Origin: a virus
Virus record (IMG/VR): IMGVR_UViG_3300004457_000420
Location: 1-22,166 of that record
Strand: one strand, 5' to 3'
Length of the DNA stretch: 22,166 nt
Positions 1-5,868 of this stretch are shown one piece after another (the first letter of the stretch is position 1; each line of letters opens with the position of its first letter). The notes under the pieces were generated by a model. That model saw only the letters and a program-made list of their open reading frames with translations, was not told where the DNA came from and made no database searches. Made by a program: the position numbers and the translations under genes.

Positions 1-966
1 TGCGACCGGGCGATCGTCATCGCTGCCGACGCAAACCCGATCCACCCGGTGCGAGACTGGTTCAAGTCGCTCATGTGGGACCGAGTCATGCGCTTGCACC
101 AAGCGCCTACAACCTACTTCGGCGCCGAGGCGTCGAACTACCACGCGCGCGTGTTTCGCTGGTGGATGATTGCAGCCGTGGCCCGAACTTTTCAGCCCGG
201 ATGCAAGATGGACAACGTTCTCATCCTTGAGGGCGAGCAGGGGCTTCAAAAGTCGAGCGCGTTGCGTGTGCTCGCGGGTAGCCAGTGGTTCATCGATACG
301 CCCATCGACCTGCACAACAAGGACGCTTACCTGTCTCTCAACGGCAAACTCGTGGTGGAACTCGCCGAGCTCGAGTCGCTGCGCAAGGCAGACGCCGGAA
401 GGGCTAAAGCGTTCTTCACTAGCCCCAGCGATACGTACCGCCCACCATACGGCCGCCGCGTCGTTACCGTCCAACGCCAGTGCGTGTTCGCCGGCACCGT
501 GAACCACGCGTCCTACCTGCCCGACACGACGGGTAACCGGAGGTATTGGCCCATCGCCTGCACTGCGATCGATTTGGACGCCATCAAGCGAGACCGCGAG
601 CAGCTATGGGCTGAGGCCGTGCACTGGTTCCGCGAAGGCGAGCCGTGGTGGCCACGTACCCAAGAGGAACACGACGACTGCGAGCAGGCCCAAGAGCCAC
701 GTGCCGAGGGGGACGAGTGGGAAGGGCTGGTTGCTACCTATGCGGAGCGGCACCGGGCGTGGACGCCCACCGTCGGCGAGGTGCTGAACGACGTACTTGG
801 CATCGAGCGCGGGCGGTGGACCCGCAATGACCAGATGCGGGTGGCGAGCGTACTCCAGCGCCTTGGCTTCGCTCGGAAGCAGGTACGAGACGGTAACGCC
901 CGGGTGTGGCGCTACTCGCCCGGCACCGACCCCAAGAGCAAACGCACCCCGTTGGTGCCGGGTTAA
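1..966 (+). CDS. VirE-like primase-helicase, 3' part (5' end outside window)
   Basis: The frame is open from base 1, so the gene starts to the left; 321 residues are visible. A GTG at 49 lies inside the conserved N-P-x-H-P-V-R-D-W segment and is unlikely to be the start. The visible part matches the virulence-associated E family of P-loop ATPases, which in phages act as the helicase half of a primase-helicase at replication initiation. Seen: the family entry motif ending W-D-R-V-M-R-L, a Walker A motif G-E-Q-G-L-Q-K-S at about 232-255, a Walker B-like L-V-V-E-L-A-E-L near 349-372, and the sensor region G-T-V-N-H ... T-G-N-R-R-Y-W near 496-549. The last 70 residues look like the C-terminal winged-helix tail of this family. 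It ends with TAA, and a 268-base non-coding repeat region follows. The family call is firm; the exact role in replication is inferred. Confidence 0.88.
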   Translation, partial: CDRAIVIAADANPIHPVRDWFKSLMWDRVMRLHQAPTTYFGAEASNYHARVFRWWMIAAVARTFQPGCKMDNVLILEGEQGLQKSSALRVLAGSQWFIDTPIDLHNKDAYLSLNGKLVVELAELESLRKADAGRAKAFFTSPSDTYRPPYGRRVVTVQRQCVFAGTVNHASYLPDTTGNRRYWPIACTAIDLDAIKRDREQLWAEAVHWFREGEPWWPRTQEEHDDCEQAQEPRAEGDEWEGLVATYAERHRAWTPTVGEVLNDVLGIERGRWTRNDQMRVASVLQRLGFARKQVRDGNARVWRYSPGTDPKSKRTPLVPG

Positions 967-1234
967 CTATGCGACATGACAGAGTAAAGACCCCATGTCA
1001 CCAACGTCACCGTCCTCGGCATGGATCTCAACATAGGGCTGGGAGTTGGTGGCTGTATTTCTACCCCTTTTCTTTCTTTCTTCTAAAGGTTGGTGACAAG
1101 AGAGAGAAAGGACAACAGTGCCGAGAAGTTAGCTCTGCACCAACGGGGGGCACCAACGGGCCATTGTCACCGACGGGGGGGTCGGTGCAGGCTGGTACGT
1201 ATCGTGTGTTTACCGATACTTACCAACCTAACGG
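967..1234. promoter_or_regulatory. Non-coding repeat region with iteron-like CACCRACG motifs; possible origin or control region
   Basis: There is no convincing gene in these 268 bases. The motif CACCAACG or a one-base variant occurs around 999-1006, 1138-1145, 1151-1158 and 1168-1175 on the + strand. It occurs in reverse around 1045-1052, 1089-1097 and 1181-1187, and a weaker copy lies at 1221-1227. Two perfect small inverted repeats are present: CACCGAC/GTCGGTG at 1168-1174/1181-1187 around a run of six G, and GTATCG/CGATAC at 1199-1204/1214-1219. A 21-base pyrimidine run (1064-1084) is followed by a 15-base purine run (1098-1112). Its place right after a replication helicase and before a new gene cluster fits an origin, an operator array or an early promoter region. 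No clear -35/-10 pair was found. Confidence 0.5.
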
Positions 1235-1954
1235 GTGTACGGTATGCTAGCCCCTGGCCTCGACGCGGACGTGGTGGCCCGGGTGGTGAGCGCGATGCTT
1301 GGGGGCCAGTGGCTCACAGGGGCGTCTAGGCGGGCCTTGGCGGCCGAGACGGGGCTAAGCCTGCCCGAAGTCGGTCGGCACGTGGAGGCGGCCCTAGCGA
1401 CGGTCCAGGGGGCCATGAGCGAGGACGTCGCCGAGATGGCCCTAGCGAGCGTCGCCAGGCTCGAGCGGTGGGCCGAGCAGGCGCAGCGCGGGGTGAGCCC
1501 GGCTGAGGCCGCGGCGCTCGGGTGCTTCCCGGTGGCGCCGGACCTTAAAACGGCTGGCGCGCTACTCAGGACGGCGAACGAGATCGCCGGGACGATCCGC
1601 CCGGCCCAGTCCGTGACGCTCATCGACGCGAGCGGGGCACCTCGGGGTGTCCTGGCTGAGATGGGAGAGGCGCTCAGCCGCGTGGCCAGCGCGTACCCCG
1701 AGGTCGCCGGAGCTCTACAAGATGCCGTGCGGTCGGTGGGTGGGCCGGCCTTGCGTCCAGCGACCGCAACCATAGCCGCTCAGCTCGAGCAGCACGTCGT
1801 GGTCGAGTCGTATCCAGAGTGGCTGCTAGAGACTCAGGGTGAGGCGCGAGACGCGCTCGAGGTACTGTGGCTGACGATGCCATCGCACTCGGCCGAGACG
1901 TCGCGAGACGAAGTGCGAGAGTGGGCTGGCGAGTTGGTTAGGAGGGTGGAGTGA
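1235..1954 (+). CDS. Hypothetical protein with N-terminal helix-turn-helix; possible small-terminase-like protein
   Basis: This 239-residue protein (GTG start) could also start at the ATG at 1244 (236 residues); neither start has a clear ribosome binding site. Residues about 29-55 read as a helix-turn-helix (T-G-A-S-R-R-A-L-A-A-E-T-G-L-S-L-P-E-V-G-R-H-V). Long amphipathic helices follow at about 60-130, then a short V-T-L-I-D-A-S-G strand and an acidic C-terminus. An N-terminal HTH followed by an oligomerising helical core is the usual layout of phage small terminases, and no other small terminase is obvious in the window. Against this, it lies about 5 kb from the large subunit. It could equally be a DNA-binding regulator or origin-binding protein, since it follows the iteron-like region directly. 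Function is not established. Confidence 0.72.
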   Translation: MYGMLAPGLDADVVARVVSAMLGGQWLTGASRRALAAETGLSLPEVGRHVEAALATVQGAMSEDVAEMALASVARLERWAEQAQRGVSPAEAAALGCFPVAPDLKTAGALLRTANEIAGTIRPAQSVTLIDASGAPRGVLAEMGEALSRVASAYPEVAGALQDAVRSVGGPALRPATATIAAQLEQHVVVESYPEWLLETQGEARDALEVLWLTMPSHSAETSRDEVREWAGELVRRVE

Positions 1955-2202
1955 TGACGGACGGGAAGCGCTTGCCGATGACTGACGCCGAGCTTGAGAC
2001 CATGGTCTACCTCGCCTCCGGTCAGACCAGCGAAGAGGAGCAACTAGCTAAGAGCGCGGCGAGTGAGATCCTGAGGCTCCGCGCCAAGGTGAAGGCCATG
2101 CGCGAGATTGTGATGGCGGCGAATGCGTGCCCGGTGGAGCCCGTTCTCATCCTTGAGGCCATCGAGAATCATTTCACCCCCGACATGTTGGAGGATGAGT
2201 AG
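1954..2202 (+). CDS. Hypothetical small helical protein
   Basis: The protein is 82 residues from the ATG at 1954, which overlaps the previous stop as TGATG. A GTG three bases earlier is possible, but a GGAGG at 1941-1945 sits 8 bases before the ATG and favours it. It is acidic at both ends with a central K/R-rich helix (about 28-50, I-L-R-L-R-A-K-V-K-A-M) that could form a short coiled coil. No family is recognised. It is translationally coupled to the HTH gene before it and is followed two bases later by the next gene, so it belongs to the same operon. Confidence 0.72.
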   Translation: MTDGKRLPMTDAELETMVYLASGQTSEEEQLAKSAASEILRLRAKVKAMREIVMAANACPVEPVLILEAIENHFTPDMLEDE

Positions 2203-2204
2203 TT

Positions 2205-2693
2205 ATGGCTGCGTATGAACTGCGTGCGCTCAACTGGGCGGAGATTGAGGCGCGCAACTCCGAGCAAGAGAGCGACGAAGACTTCCGCCGGCGCATGCAA
2301 CGCGCACTTGGCACCGAGCCCGTACCCCCGCCCCAACCACCCCACACCCCCCAAGTTCACCCCACGCAATACCGCCGCGCACCGAACGGCCGCGGGTACC
2401 GCGTGCTGGACGTGTATCGCGAGGACGTGTTGATGCGTCAGGATGACGGCTTGCGGGTCATTGCGAGCGTGGATGCGGTGGACGCGTGGGAGCTCGAGAG
2501 TGGGCCGGCGACGATGACGGTGAGTGAGCGGAATGTGGCGCACAGGCGGCTGATGCTGTCTCACGGGGTCGACGTGCGCGCCGTAACCGGGGGCGTCGAG
2601 TGGGCGAACCGGCACGACGTCGACGGGTGCGCGCGCTTGCGGTGTGCGGCTTGGGAAGGGGCGGTGCGGTTGGCTGCTAAGGGTGGTGTATGA
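2205..2693 (+). CDS. Hypothetical protein with proline-rich linker
   Basis: This 162-residue protein of unknown function is preceded by GGAGG at 2190-2194, 10 bases before the ATG. The N-terminal 36 residues are charged and helical, with repeated acidic and arginine pairs. Residues about 39-53 form a linker rich in proline, encoded by C-runs that make a strong G-quadruplex motif on the opposite strand. From about residue 60 onward a folded domain follows (R-G-Y-R-V-L-D-V-Y and W-E-L-E-S strands, then helices containing two tryptophans). Its stop overlaps the next start as ATGA. The two-part layout, a short N-terminal peptide tethered to a domain, suggests a protein-binding role, but that is a guess. 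Confidence 0.7.
   Translation: MAAYELRALNWAEIEARNSEQESDEDFRRRMQRALGTEPVPPPQPPHTPQVHPTQYRRAPNGRGYRVLDVYREDVLMRQDDGLRVIASVDAVDAWELESGPATMTVSERNVAHRRLMLSHGVDVRAVTGGVEWANRHDVDGCARLRCAAWEGAVRLAAKGGV
2325..2363 (-). other. Predicted G-quadruplex motif on the minus strand
   Basis: The + strand carries five C-runs of 5, 4, 4, 6 and 4 bases (2325-2329, 2331-2334, 2340-2343, 2347-2352, 2360-2363), separated by 1, 5, 3 and 7 bases. Read on the minus strand, this is five runs of at least four G with loops of 1-7 bases, which exceeds the usual four-run G-quadruplex rule. It lies inside the proline-linker codons of the gene at 2205. The motif is seen directly; folding in vivo is not shown. Confidence 0.6.
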
Positions 2694-2992
2694 GTACGGT
2701 CCAAGACCCCGACTTGTACAACCGGCTCAATGAGCCGTGCTCGCCTGAGGAGGCCGCTAAGCGGGCAGAAGAGTTCGCTACCGGCCTCCGAGAGCTGCGC
2801 GAGCGCTGCAAGGTCCCCGAGGTGGTGTACGTGCTGAGCATCGCCACGCCAGATGGGAACTACGCAACCGAGGGGTACGCCGGCAGCAGCGTCAACGCGC
2901 CCATCCTCGTGGCGTCGCTGTATGGCGCCTACCGCAGGCGCATGGCGACGATGCTGGATGCGTTTGCTGGGATTGGTGGGGATGATGAGTAG
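2690..2992 (+). CDS. Hypothetical protein
   Basis: This 100-residue protein starts at the ATGA overlap with the previous gene. The first half is a charged helix (E-E-A-A-K-R-A-E-E-F-A-T-G-L-R-E-L-R-E-R). A strand-rich centre follows (V-V-Y-V-L-S-I-A-T-P-D-G), then a helix with three arginines (Y-G-A-Y-R-R-R-M). The ending is acidic and glycine-rich. No known family is recognised. Codon use and the overlapping start and stop support it as a real gene of the early operon. Confidence 0.68.
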   Translation: MSTVQDPDLYNRLNEPCSPEEAAKRAEEFATGLRELRERCKVPEVVYVLSIATPDGNYATEGYAGSSVNAPILVASLYGAYRRRMATMLDAFAGIGGDDE

Positions 2993-3197
2993 GATCCTCA
3001 CCAAAGCCGAGGGCAGTCAACGCACGTGGGCGCGCATCGAGGCGTACCACGACGTGCGCGCCGACTACCTGAGCGACCGCGACGTCACAAACGCGCTACT
3101 CGAGTTGCGTGAGCACTTGGCAGAGCAGGCCGCCGAGCTCGCCGTCCTCCGCAGCGAGGTGCGCGCGTTCATGCAGAGCCAGAGGGGGAAGCGATGA
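2985..3197 (+). CDS. Hypothetical small coiled-coil protein
   Basis: The 70-residue protein starts at ATG 2985 (an adjacent ATG at 2982 is also possible), overlapping the end of the previous gene by 8 bases. The same frame is open upstream, but the overlap with the preceding gene makes the late start more likely. Residues about 34-62 have regularly spaced leucines and valines (L-L-E-L-R-E-H-L-A-E-Q-A-A-E-L-A-V-L), a typical coiled coil, and the C-terminus is basic (Q-R-G-K-R). No function can be assigned. The next gene overlaps its stop as ATGA and is also a coiled coil, so the two may pair. Confidence 0.65.
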   Translation: MSRILTKAEGSQRTWARIEAYHDVRADYLSDRDVTNALLELREHLAEQAAELAVLRSEVRAFMQSQRGKR

Positions 3198-3364
3198 CCG
3201 CCGGCACCACGGACGAAGTCGCCCGCATTGCCGAGCTTGAGGCGCAGTGCGAGGTGTTGCGCGCTGAGTGCGAGCGGTTGCGTAGGCAGCGCGACGAAGC
3301 GCGGGCCATCGCCGACGAATGGGAAGAGGGCGAAGACTTGCCCACCACGAGGTGGGACCCATGA
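3194..3364 (+). CDS. Hypothetical 56-residue coiled-coil protein
   Basis: This short gene starts at ATGA (3194-3197), sharing bases with the stop of the gene before it, and ends in TGA inside the ATGA start of the gene after it. The product has a heptad-like helix with charged flanks (E-L-E-A-Q-C-E-V-L-R-A-E-C-E-R-L-R-R-Q) followed by an acidic tail. Two cysteines (19 and 26) lie seven residues apart, on the same helix face. Perfect coupling on both sides is the main reason to call it real. No family is recognised. Confidence 0.6.
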   Translation: MTAGTTDEVARIAELEAQCEVLRAECERLRRQRDEARAIADEWEEGEDLPTTRWDP

Positions 3365-3762
3365 GCGACGCCGTCGACCTCGCCACGCTCGACTCTGTGA
3401 CGTTGCGCGAGATGCTAGCGGCGAACCAGGAGGCCGAGCGCAAGGCGCAGGAAGCGAACGCGGCGCGCCTATCAGCCGTTCACGAACTCGACGACATCGA
3501 GCGCGAGGTCGAGCGAGTCCGGCGCGTTCTCTATGAAGCCGCCGTCCCACATTGTGATCGGTGTGATGGGCCCTGCCACCACGGGTACGAAGGCGCTAGT
3601 GTGGCTCTCATGACGGCGGCTCACCACCGCGTCGACTTTACCCGCTACCGCGAACTCGTTCTACTCTCCAACACGCCGCCCACAGCGGGCCCAGTGGCAG
3701 ACGCCGGCGCCCAAGCCTTCGCCATCAAGCGTGAGCTCGTGCGGCGTGGTGAGTGGCCGTGA
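3361..3762 (+). CDS. Hypothetical coiled-coil protein with Cys/His cluster
   Basis: The 133-residue protein is called from ATG 3361, which overlaps the previous stop as ATGA. A longer in-frame version from 3319 would lie within the previous gene and is less likely. Residues about 12-58 form a long charged coiled coil. It is followed by a compact metal-binding-like cluster, C-D-R-C-D-G-P-C-H-H, at about 65-74. The remaining C-terminal 60 residues are mixed helix. The layout, helical stalk plus a small Cys/His knuckle, recurs in phage accessory proteins of unknown role. Zinc binding is inferred from cysteine spacing only. Confidence 0.7.
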   Translation: MSDAVDLATLDSVTLREMLAANQEAERKAQEANAARLSAVHELDDIEREVERVRRVLYEAAVPHCDRCDGPCHHGYEGASVALMTAAHHRVDFTRYRELVLLSNTPPTAGPVADAGAQAFAIKRELVRRGEWP

Positions 3763-3771
3763 GGCAGTGAC

Positions 3772-3975
3772 GTGGACGCCCTCCTAGGCCGCCTCATCGT
3801 CGAGCGCGCACTGTACCGAACTCGGTACACGCAACTCCGCGCAGCGCTGCTCAACGCCGCGCGAGCGGGGCTGCTAGATACTGATGTAGTGGTCGCGCTT
3901 GCTTGCGGTAGTGAGCGGGTGTTCGACGCTTTGGTGGATGCCGGGTTGAGGGAGGCAGAGAATGGCGAAGCGTAA
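3772..3975 (+). CDS. Hypothetical small helical protein
   Basis: The 67-residue protein starts at GTG 3772, with a GAGG at 3761-3764 as a plausible ribosome binding site. It is almost wholly helical, alternating leucine/alanine with arginine (R-L-I-V-E-R-A-L-Y-R-T-R-Y), with one cysteine. Its 3' end overlaps the next gene by 14 bases. No function is recognised. GTG starts are common in this operon, so the start choice is reasonable but not certain. Confidence 0.58.
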   Translation: MDALLGRLIVERALYRTRYTQLRAALLNAARAGLLDTDVVVALACGSERVFDALVDAGLREAENGEA

Positions 3976-4195
3976 CGAGTTGACGGTGTGGCGGGAGCGA
4001 CTCAACTCCGACGGGATGGGCACGCTAGAGGCGGCCATTGAACTCGACGCAATCGCTAAGCGTCGCCTGTTTGCTCTTGCCGAAGCCTATGCTGAGGCAT
4101 CGAAGTACGCGCGTGACCAAGGTGACTCTTGGACAGATGGCGCCTGCGACAACCAGGCAATGCTTCTCACCGCGCTCGTGGTGAGTTTCAAGTGA
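3962..4195 (+). CDS. Hypothetical small helical protein
   Basis: The 77-residue protein begins at ATG 3962 with a strong purine-rich ribosome binding site (GAGGGAGG, 3948-3955) 6 bases upstream, located inside the previous gene. The product is helical (residues about 20-50, E-A-A-I-E-L-D-A-I-A-K-R-R-L) with an aromatic/charged central part and a hydrophobic end. No known family. The good ribosome binding site inside a coding overlap suggests independent, fairly strong translation. The next gene starts at the GTGA overlapping its stop. Confidence 0.65.
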   Translation: MAKRNELTVWRERLNSDGMGTLEAAIELDAIAKRRLFALAEAYAEASKYARDQGDSWTDGACDNQAMLLTALVVSFK

Positions 4196-4473
4196 CCCGC
4201 ACCAACGCAAGCAACTACCACCTCGGCGAGCTATGGGCGCACGAGTCGGACCTGTTCACGCTCTACCGCGTTACGGCGGTTACGTGCGAGCCGTGCGAGG
4301 ACGGTGCGTTATTGCACCGGTTCGAGTTGACCCCGGGCAGCGCAGGGCCCAAGCGCTACGAGACGCGCGAGACGTTCCCGGTGGGGTGGCGTCAGGCGAC
4401 GTTTGGGGCTGTGGTGCGGAAGCCTACGGGGGCGGTGGCGCGCGCGTTTCCGTACTTGGGTGAGCACAAGTGA
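4192..4473 (+). CDS. Hypothetical small protein with a C-x2-C pair
   Basis: The 93-residue protein starts at GTG 4192, which shares bases with the previous stop (GTGA). The same frame is open upstream, but that part would overlap the preceding gene. The sequence is beta-rich (L-F-T-L-Y-R-V-T-A-V-T, H-R-F-E-L-T, F-G-A-V-V-R-K). A single C-E-P-C pair sits at about 32-35. A small beta barrel or OB-like fold is possible, but no family can be named. It is coupled to the next gene by another GTGA overlap. Confidence 0.62.
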   Translation: MTRTNASNYHLGELWAHESDLFTLYRVTAVTCEPCEDGALLHRFELTPGSAGPKRYETRETFPVGWRQATFGAVVRKPTGAVARAFPYLGEHK

Positions 4474-5150
4474 GCCTCGCAGACAGCGAACTCCCCTGGT
4501 ACTTCGGCACGGCCGACACGACGATGATGGGCGACCTCGGGTTGCGATCGTCAATGGGCGGGCAGCTTGAGGCCGCCGAGTCGTGCATGTACTACGACGA
4601 GCAAGGCCACGAACACGGCGGGCAGATGGCCGAGCGGTCGTTTACGAACAACGCCGAGGGCGCGATGTTCCAGCGACTCAGGTACGCCGCTGACGCCAAG
4701 CGCATCGAGGCCAAGCTGCGGACGCTGTCACGCATGCAGGTGGACGCCTTGCGGTTGCACTACTCGGTCGCATCGCTGCCGTTTGGTGTGCCCGCTGCGG
4801 CGAGTGTGTTGCCGCGTGTGAAGCGCGAGCAGAGCCAGCAAGGCGATTGCATGGCCGAGCTACGCGCGATCCTCATGGTGCCAGTGAACGTCGCCAAAGA
4901 CGCCACCAAGGCCGAGCGAGAGGCCGCCAAGAAAGAGTTCGGCGAGATGGTCGACAGGCTCACGAAGGCCGGCAACGCACTCGTGGAAGGCGCTCGAGCA
5001 GCCTACGACCGGGCCAGTGGTGGTGACGTGCGCAGCGTCCAGGTGAACGAGCCCGGAAAGCGCCGGGCGCGCGCCAAGGGGCCCAAGAAGGGCGAGATGA
5101 TGCCGGAGTACGTCGAGCGGACCGAGACGGCTAGGAAGGGGGCGGCGTGA
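4470..5150 (+). CDS. Hypothetical protein; weak resemblance to phage late-gene regulators
   Basis: The 226-residue protein starts at GTG 4470 (GTGA overlap). The N-terminal 65 residues are polar and contain H/Y/E clusters. Residues about 75-102 (A-K-R-I-E-A-K-L-R-T-L-S, then V-D-A-L-R-L-H-Y-S) resemble the helical segment 'L..L...R.AL.LHY' seen in several phage antiterminator or ArpU-like late regulators. A long charged helix follows at about 145-180, and then a strongly basic tail (K-R-R-A-R-A-K-G-P-K-K). Its place just before the packaging genes would suit a late regulator. The similarity is weak and from memory, so the function remains open. Confidence 0.68.
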   Translation: MSLADSELPWYFGTADTTMMGDLGLRSSMGGQLEAAESCMYYDEQGHEHGGQMAERSFTNNAEGAMFQRLRYAADAKRIEAKLRTLSRMQVDALRLHYSVASLPFGVPAAASVLPRVKREQSQQGDCMAELRAILMVPVNVAKDATKAEREAAKKEFGEMVDRLTKAGNALVEGARAAYDRASGGDVRSVQVNEPGKRRARAKGPKKGEMMPEYVERTETARKGAA

Positions 5151-5434
5151 GTTTCAGAGCATTGTCCAATATCATGGGAGCATTGTCCAATCTCATGGGT
5201 GCTCTCGCGGACCAATACACGGCAGCAATCGATCGCGTAGTGGGCCAAGCCATGGTCGAATCCGGGAACGACATGGAACGTGTCAGCATCGTGACCGACC
5301 TCAACACGTTGGATGTTCAACGCGGATGGGTGGAGCTAGACGGCAAGCGCTTCGGGCCCGTCGTCAGCATTCGTCACGACGTCGAGAAGATGACGGTCGG
5401 CGTCGTGGTTGAGTACCCGGATGGTGGGGCGTGA
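5147..5434 (+). CDS. Hypothetical protein with N-terminal seven-residue repeat
   Basis: This 95-residue protein starts at GTG 5147 (GTGA overlap with the previous stop). ATG codons at 5174 and 5195 are in-frame alternatives. The N-terminus repeats the heptad A-L-S-N-(I/L)-M-G twice, encoded by a 21-bp tandem repeat, and forms an amphipathic or weakly hydrophobic helix. The rest is a beta-rich domain (W-V-E-L-D-G-K-R-F-G-P-V-V-S-I and M-T-V-G-V-V-V-E-Y). No family is recognised. If translation starts at a later ATG, the repeats would lie partly or wholly in the leader and could be regulatory. The next gene follows through another GTGA overlap. Confidence 0.65.
   Translation: MSFRALSNIMGALSNLMGALADQYTAAIDRVVGQAMVESGNDMERVSIVTDLNTLDVQRGWVELDGKRFGPVVSIRHDVEKMTVGVVVEYPDGGA
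5158..5199. repeat. 21-bp tandem direct repeat with ATTG-N2-CAAT palindromic core
   Basis: Two adjacent 21-base units (5158-5178 and 5179-5199) differ at one position. Each holds ATTGTCCAAT, an inverted repeat with 4-base arms (5161-5170 and 5182-5191). The spacing of 21 bases is two DNA helical turns, so both palindromes face the same side of the helix. The unit is more AT-rich than its surroundings. It encodes the heptad repeat of the gene at 5147. It may be a binding site pair or a slippage duplication. Confidence 0.75.
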
Positions 5435-5868
5435 GCGAGTTTGGTATCCCCACGCCGCGGCTAGATGACTGGCTCAGCCGCGGACTAAAAGCAGCGCGCG
5501 AGCGCCTAGACGCTGAAGCAGAAGAGCGAGAACGTGAGCGCCACGCTTCCGAACTGAGCAAGCCGCCACGTCCGGCTCGTGTCACATCAAAGGAAGAGCG
5601 GCGAGCGGCTAGGCTGCGCAGCAAGTACGACCTGCTGCCGGGCGAGTACGACGCCATGCTGGCTAGCCAGGGCGGCGGATGCGCCATCTGCGAGTCTAGG
5701 TTCAACGTGAACGGGAAACCGTTCGTCGTCGACCACTGCCACAAGACGAACAGGGTCCGCGGGCTCCTGTGCACCACATGCAACACGGGGATCGGCCACT
5801 TGCGAGATAGTGAGTTCTTGCTCGCTCGTGCCATCGAGTATCTACGGAAGAGCAAACAAGATGCTTGA
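5431..5868 (+). CDS. Recombination endonuclease VII-like HNH nuclease
   Basis: The 145-residue protein starts at GTG 5431 (GTGA overlap). The C-terminal half matches phage endonuclease VII: Y-D-L-L-P-G-E-Y-D-A-M-L (66-77), zinc ligands C84/C87 and C114/C117, the catalytic D-H-C-H segment at 101-104, the R-G-L-L-C motif at 110-114, and N118. The family resolves Holliday junctions and other branched DNA, clearing replication and recombination intermediates before packaging. The N-terminal 60 residues are a charged helix (E-E-R-E-R-E-R) that could help dimerisation. All expected catalytic and zinc residues are present, so activity is likely. It lies two genes before the terminase large subunit, which suits a role in preparing concatemers for packaging. 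Confidence 0.92.
   Translation: MSEFGIPTPRLDDWLSRGLKAARERLDAEAEERERERHASELSKPPRPARVTSKEERRAARLRSKYDLLPGEYDAMLASQGGGCAICESRFNVNGKPFVVDHCHKTNRVRGLLCTTCNTGIGHLRDSEFLLARAIEYLRKSKQDA

Noticed and set aside
1138-1187. CRISPR-like array.
   Set aside because: The repeats are short (8-10 bases), unevenly spaced and in both orientations, with no spacer pattern and no cas genes.
969-1250. A possible 93-codon + strand gene in the repeat region.
   Set aside because: Its translation follows the DNA repeats, has atypical composition, no ribosome binding site, and ends inside the next gene. The stretch is better explained as non-coding.
2318-2365. Sequencing artefact or frameshift in the C-rich tract.
   Set aside because: The reading frame stays open and continues with normal codon use to an overlapping start of the next gene.
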